This document shows, in pieces, positions 41,613-41,627 of a stretch of DNA of 41,627 nt. A program made the translations under genes and the position numbers. How positions within the stretch are numbered: the first letter of the stretch is position 1; each line of letters starts with the position of its first letter. Source of the DNA: Gammaproteobacteria bacterium (GTDB lineage Bacteria; Pseudomonadota; Gammaproteobacteria; SZUA-140); NCBI GenBank assembly GCA_020845975.1, contig JADLET010000003.1, positions 1 to 41,627 on the forward strand. The letters run 5' to 3'. A model generated the notes under the pieces. The model was not told the origin of the DNA and did not search any database. It worked only from the letters and a program-made list of their open reading frames with translations.

Positions 41613-41627
41613 TTCTTTACATGCAAA

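Overview
The window is about 41.6 kb of a mosaic integrative and conjugative element (ICE) with heavy-metal-resistance cargo. The codon use, GC-rich base composition and gene families suggest a proteobacterium, most likely a gammaproteobacterium from a metal-rich setting. No rRNA, tRNA or chromosomal housekeeping gene is present, so the host genus cannot be fixed. Neither an integrase nor a relaxase is visible, and no att end can be placed.

Layout. (1) 1-7.3 kb, minus strand: part of an F/SXT-type (MPF-F) conjugation module in tight operon order, read right to left: lytic transglycosylase, OmpA-like lipoprotein, TraA pilin, TraL, TraE, TraK, TraB, DsbC, TraV and the 5' part of TraC, which runs off the left edge. 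Most junctions overlap by a few bases. (2) 7.5-10 kb: a plus-strand AbiEi/AbiEii toxin-antitoxin pair, then a HipB-like repressor with a 26-bp palindromic operator and only a C-terminal scrap of its HipA partner. (3) 10-14.4 kb, minus strand: ICE accessory genes (unknown proteins, DUF6573-like, RadC, STY4534/DUF3577, DUF932). Five of them carry related structured 5' leaders that can pair with their own Shine-Dalgarno (SD) sequences. (4) 14.6-17.5 kb: a second, different AbiE pair (minus strand) and a Xre/RES toxin-antitoxin pair (plus strand). (5) 17.6-26 kb, minus strand: the replication/partition block typical of SPI-7/PFGI-1-like ICEs (ParA, ICE-type ParB, DUF2857, STY4528, PFL_4669/TIGR03761, DUF3158-like, SSB and a second stand-alone ParB). 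(6) 25.9-27.5 kb, minus strand: a regulatory cassette of an HTH protein, a small ORF, a FlhD homologue and a FlhC homologue with extra cysteines. By analogy with SetCD of SXT, this could be the master activator of transfer. (7) 27.7-34.4 kb, plus strand: a Cu(I)/Ag(I) efflux operon (small Cys/His-rich exported protein, CusC, CusB with a C-terminal CusF domain, CusA, CusF). (8) 34.5-40.9 kb, plus strand: a Czc-type Co/Zn/Cd efflux operon (leader protein, CzcC, CzcB, CzcA, PII-like protein). (9) 40.9-41.6 kb: debris from a metal P-type ATPase and a methyltransferase-like gene, a small DUF6316-like ORF and a signal-peptide-sized ORF.

How it fits together. The transfer apparatus is SXT/F-like, while the replication and stability genes are of the MPF-G/SPI-7 type, so the element is a hybrid. 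Stability is layered: two AbiE systems, one RES system, the HipB remnant and partition genes. The cargo exports Cu/Ag and Co/Zn/Cd.

The two observations I rate highest are: (i) the STY4528 replication gene carries, inside its own reading frame, seven near-perfect 17-bp palindromes at alternating 39/69-bp spacing, an AT-rich hairpin segment and a second palindrome set. This recalls a phage-lambda-O-like intragenic origin or a centromere. (ii) The five paralogous RNA leaders with anti-SD elements.
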